Notes: a model not told the origin generated them from the sequence alone. 64,000 nucleotides of DNA from CAWDXG01 sp963822115 (GCA_963822115.1 CAWGGM010000011.1:339614-403613), one strand, 5' to 3'. Shown: positions 44,520 to 54,175, counted from the first letter of the stretch. Program-made: numbers and translations.

Positions 44520-47500
44520 TTACCGGAATGCCACGACGCCGCCACCCTGCCCAGCAGCGTAGACAAGCAGCCCATCCGGCCGGAGCGCGGGCGAGCCCGT
44601 GACCTTGCCAGGTAGGTGATGACGCCAGACGAAGTGTCCGTCAGCCGCTATCGCGACAGCTAGCCGTCCGACACCCACGAACGCAGTCCCCGCGCGGTCA
44701 ACGGCGGCAGAGGCTCGAACAGGGGATCCGAGTTGGCGTTTCCAAAGGATCCGGCCGTCCTTGACGGCGTACACGAATCCGTCGTCCGACCCCGCGATTA
44801 TCCTTCCATCGAAAGCCCTGGACGGAGTGGAACGGACCGCTCCACCCGTATTCACCCGCCAGAGCAGGCTGCCGTTATCGCGCACAGCCGAGATGGAACC
44901 GTCGTTGTCACCGAAATAGATAACGTGGTCGATGACCGACGGCACGCTACGGATCGTCGAGCCAGTGCGGAAACGCCAGAGGACCCCCGACGACGGGTCT
45001 GCAGCGACCAGACCCTGCGTCGTGCCCACGTACAGGGTTCCGTTTCGCGAGACCGCCGGGCTCGTAGTAATCGGCTCTCCAACGTCGAGCGTGTAGAGCT
45101 TGGATCCCAACATGTTGAAGGCCTGGATTGTCGGGTCCTGCGCACCGACGAAGATGGTGCGGTGCTCGACAGTCGGCGCGGTCGGATGACCGCCCACGTG
45201 GACCGTCCAGCGAACAGATCCGTCGGCCCCAACCGCCACGAGGCGGCCATTGTTGGTCGTCACGATGGCGCCATCATCAGCGGCGTACGCGGGAGCGCCT
45301 ACGACAGCGCCCGGGAGTTGGCTACTCCAGAGAACCGAGCCCGTCGGTGAGAGCGCCACGAGTGATCGGTTTGACCCGACGTAGACGCGGCGGGCAGTCG
45401 AGAAGACCGGCGCACCAGACGAGCCCTTCACTCCAGCTACCCATGCCACAGTATCCGTTCCGGGGCCGAGCGCAGGCGATACGCCCGAGTGGGCCGCGTT
45501 CCCGCCTTCCATTGTCCACGGCGTAGAGGGCGCACCGGAGAGAGACAGGCTGGCGGCGCTTGAACCCTGACTCCCGAAAGCAGCTAGGGGTGGCTGCCAG
45601 CCGAAAGCGGGACGTGCAGCTGTGGTCGCGGCCCCAAGGTGTCCAGCCTCGCGATCGTAGACGAAAACCTGGGTGGGGCCCCAGCTGGAAAACTCACCCT
45701 GCCGGATAGTCTGCGAGGATAGAACTGACAGCGACGTTGTACCGGTCATCCCGATGGCGGAACAGACCCCAGCGTTCCTGAACTTGTCACCAAACTGGCT
45801 GCCATTGGCACCGAGGCTCTCCCAGGGAGAGCCGGCAAGTGCTACGCGGGTGCCGGTGGACCCCACCGCCCAGCCGAACCCGTCTCCGTGCTCGGGAACC
45901 AACATGTTGGGCCCAGAGTCGTTCACCACATCGTTCTGCTTCAGGAAGAGTTGCCCGTCCGATGTGATCAGCTTCCCAGAGCCGCTACTCTGAGTGCCGC
46001 GCAGCACTTGCACCGCCCCCTCGCCATCGTCTTCGTAGGGAACGCCGACAACGAGATCGTCGTATCCGTCGCCGTCGGCGTTTGTGATGGCAAGCGAGTA
46101 GCCGAAGCCATCCGGTGTGTTGGCCACTGGATAGGTATTCGTCTCGGGGGTATCCTTGACGCCATCCGCTCCCTGTGCAAGCCGCTGTGTTCGCGTGGGG
46201 TCCAGCCCACCAGGACCTCCGGGGACCACGTAGACAGCTCCTCCGACCGCCTCGAAGGGAGCTCCAATAGCCAGGTCGATGCAGGGTCGGCCCCTGTAGA
46301 AATCCCCGTTGAAGTTTCCGGCAGCCAGCGACCTCCCCAGGACGTCTGTGATGTGGGGAGTGAGCCCCATCGTCGCCTTGTCAATCACCACCGCCCGATC
46401 CGATGATAGGCCCGCCGTGCCACCGTAGAAAACCACGACCAGACCGGCGCTAGTGGCGCCCCCGACGTCTGCCTGCGGTGCGGCGATAGCTGCATCCTCG
46501 GCCCCGTCACAATTGAAGTCTCCCGTAGTCATGGCCGCGCCAAAGACGGGGTCGCCGTTCACATCGTTTGCCGGGTCGAGGGCAGGCGTAGCGAGAGCCG
46601 TCGCCAACTGGCTGGCCTTGAATTCCGTTTCGAATGTTCCCAGGCCAGTGCCGTAGTTGCCCGGAATGACGAAGACGTCGCCACCGGTGGTTTCATCAGG
46701 TGACCACACGAGTAGGTCGTCTGCGCCGCTGCTCGCCCCACCCGTGTCCACGTCGCCAGCTGCCACCGTGCGCCCGAAGAAGGGGGTACCGCCCGGCGTG
46801 ATGCCAACGTCCGCGGGCTTCAGCTCCGAATAGTCGCCGGAATTGAGCGAATTCTCGATGAAGACGCGCCCGCCATAGCTCGGCGTGCCCACCGCGAGTT
46901 CGGAGTGCCCCATCCCGTCGAAGTTGCCCCACGCGAGGGAGAAACCGTAGAAATCGTCCGAGATGCAGTCGCGGGGGCATGTCTGCCACGTCTCTCCGCC
47001 GTCGCACACTCCGTTGCCGCACCCTTTGGGCGTGCAGTCGCCAGGGCAGCTCGCCGCCGTCTCTGTCTTGGCGTCGCACACACCATCTCCGCAGCCGTCA
47101 TGGCAGTCGCCCGGGCACGTGACGTAGCTCTCGTACACGCTGCAGAGCTTGTCGCCACAGCTCCCGGTGAGCTCGTCAGTCAGAAAAGTCACGTAGCTAT
47201 CGCCATAGACGAAGTCCACGAGACCGGGCACACCGATGGGCTGCCCGCGTACCAGTGCGGTGCCTGGACTGCTTGCAGCATAGTCGTCGGTATCGTCTCC
47301 GTCGATGTCGAAGCCCCGCGGCCCGAACTGCATCGGCGTCGTCAGCCCGTCGGTCTTATGGCCGAGGTACACGCTCCTGCTCCCGTCCTTGCGAAACACA
47401 GTCGCGTCCGCAAGCCCGTCGGAGTTGTAGTCGCCGGTGTCGTAGAAGGTGATGGGATTGCTCTGATCGTTCGAAACCTGCCAGGCCGTTGCGCCTGTGC

Positions 47501-48956
47501 CCACCGCGTGCTCGAAGGTCGCCAGCGAGAAGGAGGAGGGGGCCGACAGCGTCGAGGCATCGAAGCCGTTGAAATAGAAGGGAACGCCCGACACGTAGAG
47601 GATTCCGTCCTCCAACCCGTCCCCGTTGAAATCCCCGCCGTCCACGCCCGTGAACGCTTCCGTCGAAGATGGCGTCACCTGCGTATCGAACTTGACCGTC
47701 CCCAGTCCAAGCGAGCCGAGAGTCGACGAAGTGAACTTGAACGTCACCTGTATGGTGCCTGAAGGCGCACCAAACTGCACCCCATCCGGCACGCCGTCGC
47801 CGTCGAGATCCCACGGGTAGATCATCGGTGCTTCCAGGCCCATTCGCGAGTACACGAAAAGCGCCAGTTCTGGGCCGGCGGTGTAGTTTGCAAACTGGCC
47901 ATCATAGTTTATTAGTTCGTTGCCAGTTCCCCCGCGCGGATCACCCCAGCTACCGATGCCGGCAATCGCGCCCGTCGACGTGAGGCATGGGCCGCCCGAG
48001 TCGCCTGGCACCGGCTGTTGCACGCCCGCGTCAGGCTTGTCGGAATCCACTAGGTCGTCCTTCGCCGTAGTACCACCGCCCTGATACACGGAGAACATGT
48101 CCGCTCGAGGACCCGGGAAGAGCGGGCTCCAAAGCTGTACGTCAAACTTTGTCCTCAGGCCGTCAGGCTTCTTCATCAACACATTAGGAAAGGACACGAC
48201 CGTGAACGACGCCGCTCCGAGTTCGCCAAATTCATTGCCAGCGTCGGGGTCTGGTGCACCGGCATGGGGCACATGCTGGCCGTAGCCGTAGCAGGTGACG
48301 ACCGTCCCACTGATCGGCGACCCGAGACAGACCGGGGAGTCGCCAGCGTGCACACAGGCGAGGCTCACGGACCGTACAAAGCTCGTCTGCAAAGATGAGA
48401 AAGGTGCCTTCAGCTTGATCAGGGCAGCGTCGCTTCCCGCAGTCCTTGCGCCGAAGGTGGCTCCCGGTGCCGTTCCTTGCCACGCCGGGGCCCGTTCCAC
48501 GCCAGCGAACCCGCAGCTCACCAGATCCCCGGTATTCGGATCGAGCGAGCAGGTAGTGGACTGAGGCGTCGTGTCATTTGGCAGCGTGACGGTTACCTTG
48601 AAGCTCGTCGCCGTGCCGCATTTGTCGGTCGGGTGGTACTGCTGCAGGTAGCCTTGGTCGACGCTCAGCAGGTGCGCAGCTGTCAGCACCCACTGCCGGT
48701 TGACCAGCACTCCGGAGCCTAAGTGACAAGCCGTACCGGTATCCTTCTCGTCCACCTCGATCTTCACCATACCGTCGTCGTGCGCCACGCTGTCCGAAAC
48801 GACTGGGGTGTTGAAGATGGCCTGGCCGCCGCGTCGCACGTTCTCTTTGGCGCTAGTGCCCTGCTCGCCGCAGCCCAGGAAAGCCGGAGCCACAACGAGC
48901 GCGAGAGTGCACAGCAGGGACCGTCTCGCGAAGTACGCTGTCGACCCAGTCGCCAC
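44520..48956 (-). CDS. Giant lipoprotein: trypsin-like protease, FG-GAP repeats and PQQ-type propeller
   Basis: A 1478-residue protein with signal peptide and lipobox-like FLGC. Residues about 50-375 are a trypsin-like S1 domain with His95 (LTAAHL), Asp176 (GSDAALIKL) and Ser320 (PGDSGGPC). Residues about 380-600 hold Ca-binding DxDxDG-type FG-GAP units (DLDGDGVPDG, DFNGDGLEDG, DYNSDGLADA). A Cys-rich stretch near 595-670 repeats CGDGVCD and CPGDC. More FG-GAP units (about 670-1070) follow, and a C-terminal PQQ-like propeller (about 1130-1470) has blades such as DGSVRWTVHVGG and SGVLWRFRTG. Protease plus two propellers suggests a surface protease with large binding modules. Third-position GC is lower than in the core genes. 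Confidence 0.85.
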   Translation of the reverse strand: MATGSTAYFARRSLLCTLALVVAPAFLGCGEQGTSAKENVRRGGQAIFNTPVVSDSVAHDDGMVKIEVDEKDTGTACHLGSGVLVNRQWVLTAAHLLSVDQGYLQQYHPTDKCGTATSFKVTVTLPNDTTPQSTTCSLDPNTGDLVSCGFAGVERAPAWQGTAPGATFGARTAGSDAALIKLKAPFSSLQTSFVRSVSLACVHAGDSPVCLGSPISGTVVTCYGYGQHVPHAGAPDPDAGNEFGELGAASFTVVSFPNVLMKKPDGLRTKFDVQLWSPLFPGPRADMFSVYQGGGTTAKDDLVDSDKPDAGVQQPVPGDSGGPCLTSTGAIAGIGSWGDPRGGTGNELINYDGQFANYTAGPELALFVYSRMGLEAPMIYPWDLDGDGVPDGVQFGAPSGTIQVTFKFTSSTLGSLGLGTVKFDTQVTPSSTEAFTGVDGGDFNGDGLEDGILYVSGVPFYFNGFDASTLSAPSSFSLATFEHAVGTGATAWQVSNDQSNPITFYDTGDYNSDGLADATVFRKDGSRSVYLGHKTDGLTTPMQFGPRGFDIDGDDTDDYAASSPGTALVRGQPIGVPGLVDFVYGDSYVTFLTDELTGSCGDKLCSVYESYVTCPGDCHDGCGDGVCDAKTETAASCPGDCTPKGCGNGVCDGGETWQTCPRDCISDDFYGFSLAWGNFDGMGHSELAVGTPSYGGRVFIENSLNSGDYSELKPADVGITPGGTPFFGRTVAAGDVDTGGASSGADDLLVWSPDETTGGDVFVIPGNYGTGLGTFETEFKASQLATALATPALDPANDVNGDPVFGAAMTTGDFNCDGAEDAAIAAPQADVGGATSAGLVVVFYGGTAGLSSDRAVVIDKATMGLTPHITDVLGRSLAAGNFNGDFYRGRPCIDLAIGAPFEAVGGAVYVVPGGPGGLDPTRTQRLAQGADGVKDTPETNTYPVANTPDGFGYSLAITNADGDGYDDLVVGVPYEDDGEGAVQVLRGTQSSGSGKLITSDGQLFLKQNDVVNDSGPNMLVPEHGDGFGWAVGSTGTRVALAGSPWESLGANGSQFGDKFRNAGVCSAIGMTGTTSLSVLSSQTIRQGEFSSWGPTQVFVYDREAGHLGAATTAARPAFGWQPPLAAFGSQGSSAASLSLSGAPSTPWTMEGGNAAHSGVSPALGPGTDTVAWVAGVKGSSGAPVFSTARRVYVGSNRSLVALSPTGSVLWSSQLPGAVVGAPAYAADDGAIVTTNNGRLVAVGADGSVRWTVHVGGHPTAPTVEHRTIFVGAQDPTIQAFNMLGSKLYTLDVGEPITTSPAVSRNGTLYVGTTQGLVAADPSSGVLWRFRTGSTIRSVPSVIDHVIYFGDNDGSISAVRDNGSLLWRVNTGGAVRSTPSRAFDGRIIAGSDDGFVYAVKDGRILWKRQLGSPVRASAAVDRAGTAFVGVGRLAVAIAADGHFVWRHHLPGKVTGSPALRPDGLLVYAAGQGGGVVAFR

Positions 48957-49052
48957 AACTCATCCTTCCCAGCCTGAGAAAGGCCGCTTTGTACGGTCTC
49001 TCCATGGCCCCGCTGTGTCAAGAGACCATGGGGAATGGACGAGCCAGGAGGC

Positions 49053-49080
49053 GTAGTGCGTAGTGCGTAGTGCGTAGTGC
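49053..49080. repeat. Heptanucleotide tandem repeat (GTAGTGC x4)
   Basis: Four perfect GTAGTGC units at 49053-49080, followed by a partial GTGCGTG, lie between the large lipoprotein gene and the IS4-type copy at 49174. Such heptamer microsatellites are scattered in many bacterial genomes and can vary in copy number. Confidence 0.85.
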
Positions 49081-49173
49081 GTGCGTGATACGCCATTCTA
49101 CATGAAACGCCACCACCTCACGCTGCAAGACGCAGCGCGACGCACTTCGCGAATCGGCACGAGCCGTACGTAG

Positions 49174-50486
49174 CCTGAGGGATCCCCCCATCTCGCGCGA
49201 GATTTTTTGCAGGCAGCGTGAATCCATCGGCGTGCGACGCGTCCAACGCGCATGACGCACGCCAGAGGCCACGCACGAGCACGTTCGACCCAGCCAAGGT
49301 ACCGGAATCGCGACAGGCGGCCGCGATTGGCGACGACGGAGATCACGAGCTTCGTTGCGATGTTGTACGCTGCGCATCTTCACGCGAAGCGCACGGCTTC
49401 GCTCGCCAATGGAGTCATCGGCGTCTTGTTTGCAGCAGGTCTCGGCATCCACACGATCGGGCGCGCGCTGGCGGAAGCCACGGGGCGCAAACGAAAGCAC
49501 GCGGTCAAGCAGATCGACCGACTGCTGAGCAACGGCGGAGTCCAGCTTGGTGCGCTGTTTCCGGCCTGGATCCGCTACGTGGTCGGTCCGCGGACGGAGA
49601 TCGTCGTCGCGCTGGACTGGACGGAGTTCGAGACAGACGACCACTCCACGATCTGCGCGTACCTGATCACGCGACACGGGCGAGCCACTCCGCTGATCTG
49701 GAAGACAGTGCAGAAGTCGACGATGGCGGGGAAGCGCGGCTCGTACGAGATCGAGTTGCTGGACGTGCTCGGCGAAGCGCTGCCAGGCGAAGTCGGCATC
49801 ACGGTGCTTGCCGACCGTGGATTCGGCGATCAGAAGCTCTACGAGCACCTGGCGTTCCTCGGCTGGGACTACGTCATCCGCTTCCGCGAGGGCATTCTCG
49901 TCACCCATAACGGGCAGACGAAGCCCGCCGCCGAGTGGGTCCCGCCGAGCGGTCACGCGAAGATGCTGAAGGGCGTGGCCGTCACCGCCGACAAGACCAG
50001 CGTGCCCGCCGTAGTCGTCAAGCACGCCAAGGGCATGAAGGAAGCGTGGTGTCTCGCGACAAGCCGCGCCGACGATGGCGCGGCCGCGGTCGTCAAGCTG
50101 TACAGCCGCCGCTTCACCATCGAGGAGACCTTCCGTGACACGAAGGACATTCGCTTCGGCATGGGTCTGTCGTCGACGCACATCCGCGACGCTGGCCGGC
50201 GCGATCGACTGCTGCTGCTCGGCGCGATGGCGCACGCGCTGCTCGTGCTGCTCGGTGAAGCGGGCGAGCGTTGCGGCCTCGACCGCACACTGAAAACCAA
50301 CACTTCGCCCAAGCGGCAGATGTCGCTCTACAATCAGGGAACGTTCTGGTTCCGCGCCCTGCCGAACATGCACGAGGAAGATACGGAGTTGCTCCTGCCG
50401 GCCTTCGACGAAGTCATCCGCGAGCACGAGTTCTTTCGCGATGTCTACGGCGTCATCTAGGCTACGAAATGAGGGGATGCTTCAGG
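49174..50486 (+). mobile_element. IS4-type insertion sequence, copy A, with 7-bp target duplication
   Basis: The 1313-bp element begins CCTGAGGGATCCCCCCAT and its other end, read inwards, is CCTGAAGCATCCCCTCAT: 18-bp terminal inverted repeats with three mismatches. It is flanked on both sides by TACGTAG (49167-49173 and 50487-50493), a perfect 7-bp target duplication. Copy B at 54526-55838 has the same length and appears identical. Confidence 0.92.
49252..50460 (+). CDS. IS4-family DDE transposase (copy A)
   Basis: 402 residues, apparently intact. The catalytic triad is Asp122 (ALDWTEFE), Asp188 (LADRGFGD) and Glu291, with the IS4 signature Y-R-E-K at Tyr284, Arg287, Glu291 and Lys298 (YSRRFTIEETFRDTK). 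The first 30 residues are basic and could be shortened if a later start is used. It cuts and pastes the element carrying the 18-bp ends. The sequence is the same as the copy at 54552-55760, which points to recent activity. Confidence 0.93.
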   Translation: MTHARGHARARSTQPRYRNRDRRPRLATTEITSFVAMLYAAHLHAKRTASLANGVIGVLFAAGLGIHTIGRALAEATGRKRKHAVKQIDRLLSNGGVQLGALFPAWIRYVVGPRTEIVVALDWTEFETDDHSTICAYLITRHGRATPLIWKTVQKSTMAGKRGSYEIELLDVLGEALPGEVGITVLADRGFGDQKLYEHLAFLGWDYVIRFREGILVTHNGQTKPAAEWVPPSGHAKMLKGVAVTADKTSVPAVVVKHAKGMKEAWCLATSRADDGAAAVVKLYSRRFTIEETFRDTKDIRFGMGLSSTHIRDAGRRDRLLLLGAMAHALLVLLGEAGERCGLDRTLKTNTSPKRQMSLYNQGTFWFRALPNMHEEDTELLLPAFDEVIREHEFFRDVYGVI

Positions 50487-50493
50487 TACGTAG

Positions 50494-51613
50494 CTACTGG
50501 CCGTGTGCGTGTCGCAGCCGATCGCGCACGACCTGGCGTTGCCGGGATGTTCCCAGGCTGTTCAAGCCAACCGCAACGCAGGGCTTCTCGGCCTTCTGCA
50601 GCCCGCTTGTCCCTACGAGCCACAGCTTGTCACCGAGCCACGCCGCGTCCCTTACCCTGCAGGGCGCGACAAGCATCTGCGAGACAGTCCCACAAATTCG
50701 GAGAAAGCCGCGACCTGGGTACGGAGAAAGCAGCCAAGCGGCCCCATCCGGCGCGAGTGCAAGCCCAGAGTCCTCTCCGAACGGATGGGGTACCCTTACG
50801 TAGCGCGACAAATCGAGTGACACGAACAGCTCGGACGCCACGCCCGGTGCGAGCGCCCAAGCGTGTTGTCGATTGCCGCGAATGGAGTGGGGTAGGTCCG
50901 AACGGGATCGGAACGGTGTGGAATGCAGAACGCCATGACTCCAGAACACGAGCCCCTTGGGATCGTGTTGGAAGCGCCAGCCGAAATTTTGAGCCCGGAA
51001 AGAACAGCAAGTCGCTACGCTCAAAACGGAGCAGCAGCCGGCCCGTATCGAACGTCCGGATGCCGCAATCGCCGGATACCCCGCATCGTACCCAGGAAAG
51101 CGGGTCACGAAGCAGGTAGGCGCCCCCGGCGATCGGAACAACGGAACACCGGGTGGTCCTTCCGACAGTAAGTTCAACCGTACCCGGCGGATGTGCGGAT
51201 TGACCCAAGGCATAGAGAGTGTCGCCCACCGTCGTGGCATCCATCCAATCAACCACAGGACACCGAGGTTTCGGCCTCGACCATGTCCTCCCATCGAACA
51301 CCACGAGCCCGTCTGGTTGCCCCGCGCTACGCTTCGTAAGCACTATGGCGCGGTGTGTCCCTGCGGCGATCATTGTTGGCAACTCGCCGGGATCGAGCGG
51401 CAACTCGATGCGTTGGAAGCGTACCCCGACCGTGGACGCGCATCGTTCCGGCGGGAACGTCGGCTTGTGCATCGGCCGAGCACTCATCACAGGCTTCGCA
51501 GCAACGGTTGCCGAACCCGGTGCCGACGCGCGACCACGCGCCGGACAGCACGAGGCAAGCATCCCGAGCACCAGAACCGGAATTCCCCGCGTCACGGTTA
51601 GGCAATGTACCAC
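50494..51613 (-). pseudogene. Lipoprotein-like gene with one frameshift
   Basis: The first frame (from a GTG at 51613; GTG 51595 is possible) gives a signal peptide with LASCC, then about 200 residues including TMIAAGTHRAIVL, LVVFDGRTW and GDTLYALGQ, which looks like a propeller. Near 50990 one base must be skipped to enter the second frame, which continues through HDPKGLVFWSHGV, FVSLDLSRYVRVPHPFGE and ALAPDGAAWLLS to the stop at 50494. The stop is next to copy A of the IS4-type element. No family is recognised. It may be a real mutation or a sequencing error at CAAAATTTC. Confidence 0.5.
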
Positions 51614-51651
51614 GAGGGCATTGCCAGGTATCCCAACGACGAGTTGTTGAC

Positions 51652-51888
51652 ATGCCGTCGCGGCGCGAAATCGGCATAGGGCTGGTGTTTGCAGTCGGCA
51701 TCCTGGCCGTGATCATCGCCCTGCGTGAAGGCCAGGCAAAGCAACGCCGCTCGGGGAGCGTAGCGCCCGCGGAAACGAGTGCGAGCGGAGCGTGCGCGTG
51801 CGACGCCGATCGCGGGCTGCAGCAGCGCGGCTGCGCCCAACCGCCGGGAATCAGAGGACATAACGCCGAGACTGCGAAGTCGTTCTGT
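51652..51888 (+). pseudogene. N-terminus of a small membrane protein, cut by an ISNCY end
   Basis: The frame begins with MPSRREIGIGLVFAVGILAV, a signal-anchor, followed by a short Cys/Ala-rich segment (SGACACDADRG, RGCAQPPG). After about residue 78 it runs into the sequence preceding an ISNCY-type transposase, so the original C-terminus is lost. No function can be assigned. It is divergent from the frameshifted lipoprotein gene by 38 bp. Confidence 0.4.
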
Positions 51889-51955
51889 AGGAACAAAATG
51901 AAAATGTCGGGTTTCTGCCAGATTGAAATGTCGGGTTCCCGCTACGGGCTCGGTC

Positions 51956-52437
51956 ATGACGCTGGCGCTCCTGACCATGAGCCAAGAAGAGATCGATCGC
52001 GCCGAGTGGATGATGCGGATTCACGAGCGGCGCGCCACGCAAGTCCAGGTCGCCGAGCGGCTGGGGCTGAGCGTGCGACAGGTGCAGCGGATGTACCGGG
52101 CCTACAAGGCCGGTGGCGCCGCGGCCCTGGTCTCCAGGAAGCGCGGTCGCCCCAGCCCGCGCCGGCTGCCTGACGAGCTGAAGGCCACGGCACTGGGGCT
52201 CGTGCGGTCGCTCTACAGCGACTTCCGGCCGACGCTGGCTCGCGAGAAGCTTTCCGAAGTGCACGGCGTGACGGTGTCGGTCGAGACGCTGCGCCAGTGG
52301 ATGATCGCCGACGGGCTCTGGGTGCCACGCGCAGCGCGCCGCGCGAAGCCGCACCCACCGCGTCACCGCCGGCCCTGTCTCGGCGAGCTCGTCCAGATCG
52401 ACGGCTGCAACCATGAATGGTTCGAGGAGCGCGCACC
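51956..52437 (+). pseudogene. ISNCY-type transposase, N-terminal fragment
   Basis: Starts MTLALLTMSQEEIDR, then a double HTH region (RRATQVQVAERLGLSVRQVQRM, RAYKAGGAAALVSRKRGRPS) and LREKLSEVH-like and LRQWMIADGLW blocks, ending at VQIDGCNHEWFE. This order is that of ISNCY transposases; the last motif is the start of the catalytic domain. At 52438 the gene is interrupted by an end of the TGT...ACA IS. About the last 60 percent is missing. Confidence 0.8.
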
Positions 52438-52613
52438 TGTTCCGGCTACCTCAATCATCCGCAGTCATGGGAGCCCTGGCGTCACGCCGCTCGCCGGTAG
52501 TCGTGATGAAGCCCGTTCAGGACGGCGCGCGCGGTGACCGCCCCGGTTCCTGCGCCAGCGGATGACGAACCGATCGGGACAAGCTGTCCAATACCCTGAT
52601 GAGGTCGCGCCTG
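52438..52613 (-). mobile_element. 3' relic of the TGT...ACA IS inserted into the ISNCY fragment
   Basis: TGTTCCGGCTACCT at 52438 matches the IS end, and the following bases match the transposase C-terminus (coding RPHQGIGQLVPIGSSS and LNGLHHDYRRAA) of the copy at 41465-42532. Similarity stops near 52613. The rest of the element is gone. Confidence 0.75.
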
Positions 52614-52700
52614 GTCGTCCGCGCGTGGAGACGATAAGCTGACTGGACCGGGCATGCTCCAGGGGGAACAGAAGATATTCGGTGTCAGCAGGAGGGAGCG

Positions 52701-53591
52701 ATGAGCAGTCGCTGGGTCGTCCTCGCAGCGGCGGGCGTCGCGTCGGGCTTCATCACCGGCGGCTGCAGCGGCCCGAAGTCTGGCGGTTCGCAGCCAGTCA
52801 GCAAGGAGGACTACGTCAACGCCCTGGCTCATGCCGTTTGCGACAACATCGCAAGCTGCTGCCAGAAGAAGAACTACACCTATAGCGATGCCCAGTGCCT
52901 GGCCCGGTTGCTTGCCACCCCGGGCCTGCCCCCGGACCGCAACTTCAACGCCCAGCAGGCCGGCGCGTGTGTCGATCTGTACGCAAGCGCTGCCAGGAGT
53001 TGTGCGGTCAGCGATGCCATGGCGGAGAAACTGCACGTCGTGTGTGGCGCCGTGTTCACCGGAACCAAGGCTCCAGGCGCCGCCTGTCTGGACGATTCGG
53101 AGTGCGCGCCACCGAGCGGCGGGGGCGCCTTCTGCGACTTTCCTGGCACGTCGGTCACGGGAATGTGCGTCGCCGTGACGCACGCAAAGGAAGGCGATTC
53201 GTGCGTCGGCACCTGTGACCTGCAAGACGGTATCGTCTTCGGTTGCTACAACGGCAGCGGAGCCGCCGTTCCCGATCACGGCGGCGCTTGCTACACGAGT
53301 GACGGGCTGTACTGCTCGAACCAGGGTACATGTGTCCCCCTGACCGGTCCCGGGCAGGACTGCTCTGTCATTCCCTGCGCGGCAGGCACCTACTGCGATC
53401 TGTACGGCTCGGGCGTTTGCCAGACCTACGCGCAGATCGGCGGCGATTGCAGCCAGGGCCAGGAGTGCGTTTCCAGCGCGTACTGTGGCTCCGCCGGCAC
53501 CTGCCAAGCGACGTCGTCGGACACCTCGATGGCGACCCCAGAGCTGTGCTCCGGGGTCGGCGGGAGCGGCGGCCCGGACGCAGGACCGTGA
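52701..53591 (+). CDS. Cys-rich lipoprotein, Dickkopf-like
   Basis: 296 residues; GGAGG precedes the ATG. A lipoprotein signal ending TGGC is followed by a helical region (about 35-110) with paired Cys (CDNIASCCQKK, RSCAVSDAM). The remainder has six or more Cys pairs in blocks such as GAACLDDSECAPPS, DGLYCSNQGTCVP, CAAGTYCDLYGSGVC and GGDCSQGQECV. Such proteins are common and variable in Polyangiales and are thought to be surface or periplasmic; their ligands are unknown. Its last four bases GTGA overlap a possible GTG start of the zinc-ribbon gene. Confidence 0.72.
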   Translation: MSSRWVVLAAAGVASGFITGGCSGPKSGGSQPVSKEDYVNALAHAVCDNIASCCQKKNYTYSDAQCLARLLATPGLPPDRNFNAQQAGACVDLYASAARSCAVSDAMAEKLHVVCGAVFTGTKAPGAACLDDSECAPPSGGGAFCDFPGTSVTGMCVAVTHAKEGDSCVGTCDLQDGIVFGCYNGSGAAVPDHGGACYTSDGLYCSNQGTCVPLTGPGQDCSVIPCAAGTYCDLYGSGVCQTYAQIGGDCSQGQECVSSAYCGSAGTCQATSSDTSMATPELCSGVGGSGGPDAGP

Positions 53592-53620
53592 GCCTCGCGG
53601 CGTCTGTGGCGAGAGCGACG

Positions 53621-54175
53621 ATGCTGGAAGTAACCATCCCCTGCTCGAAGTGCCGCGAGCCCATCGGCTTCGGGCAATCGAAATGCCCCAGCTGTGGGGC
53701 AACCCCGTCACCGGACGAGCGGCTCGCGCTCCACGAGCGGCTCACCGCGTCGAGCTCCGACTACCGCGACCTGCAGGAACACATCCATTCGGCGCGCACG
53801 GTGCTGCTCATCATCGCTGGCGTGTACCTGGCGGTCGGAGGCCTCGGGTTCTTGATCCACGGCCGGGCGCTCGTCACGACGCCGCACGAGGACGCTCTAG
53901 CGTGGAGCGCGCTGATCGGCGATACGCTGATAGCGGCCGCGTTCCTCGCGTGCTGGCGCGCGGCACGAGCCGCGCCCTTGGCGGCCATCCTCGCTGCGAT
54001 CGTCCTGTGGCTCGGACTGCAGGCGCTTGCTGCTGCGACGCTGTCCGTGTCGCTCCTGTCCGGGCTCTGGCTGAAAGCCGTCGCTGCGATTCTGCTGCTC
54101 CGCGGAGTCGTCGCCAGCGCCCGCGCCAGCGCATTTCGACGCAAGCTGGAGAGCGCGGTGCGACGGGCGGAGTGA
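53621..54175 (+). CDS. Zinc-ribbon membrane protein
   Basis: The ATG at 53621 is used (184 residues); a GTG at 53588 would give 11 more residues and a 4-bp overlap with the preceding gene. The N-terminus has a zinc ribbon CSKC and CPSC (about residues 8-26). A polar helix (30-55) leads to four hydrophobic helices at about 60-80, 90-115, 120-140 and 143-162. The C-terminus is basic. Related small membrane proteins are of unknown function. Probably co-transcribed with the Cys-rich lipoprotein gene. Confidence 0.65.
   Translation: MLEVTIPCSKCREPIGFGQSKCPSCGATPSPDERLALHERLTASSSDYRDLQEHIHSARTVLLIIAGVYLAVGGLGFLIHGRALVTTPHEDALAWSALIGDTLIAAAFLACWRAARAAPLAAILAAIVLWLGLQALAAATLSVSLLSGLWLKAVAAILLLRGVVASARASAFRRKLESAVRRAE

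Noticed and set aside
49018..50427. Antisense open frames over both IS4-type copies (also 54585-55841)
   Set aside because: They appear twice only because the IS is duplicated; the DDE transposase on the other strand explains the sequence.
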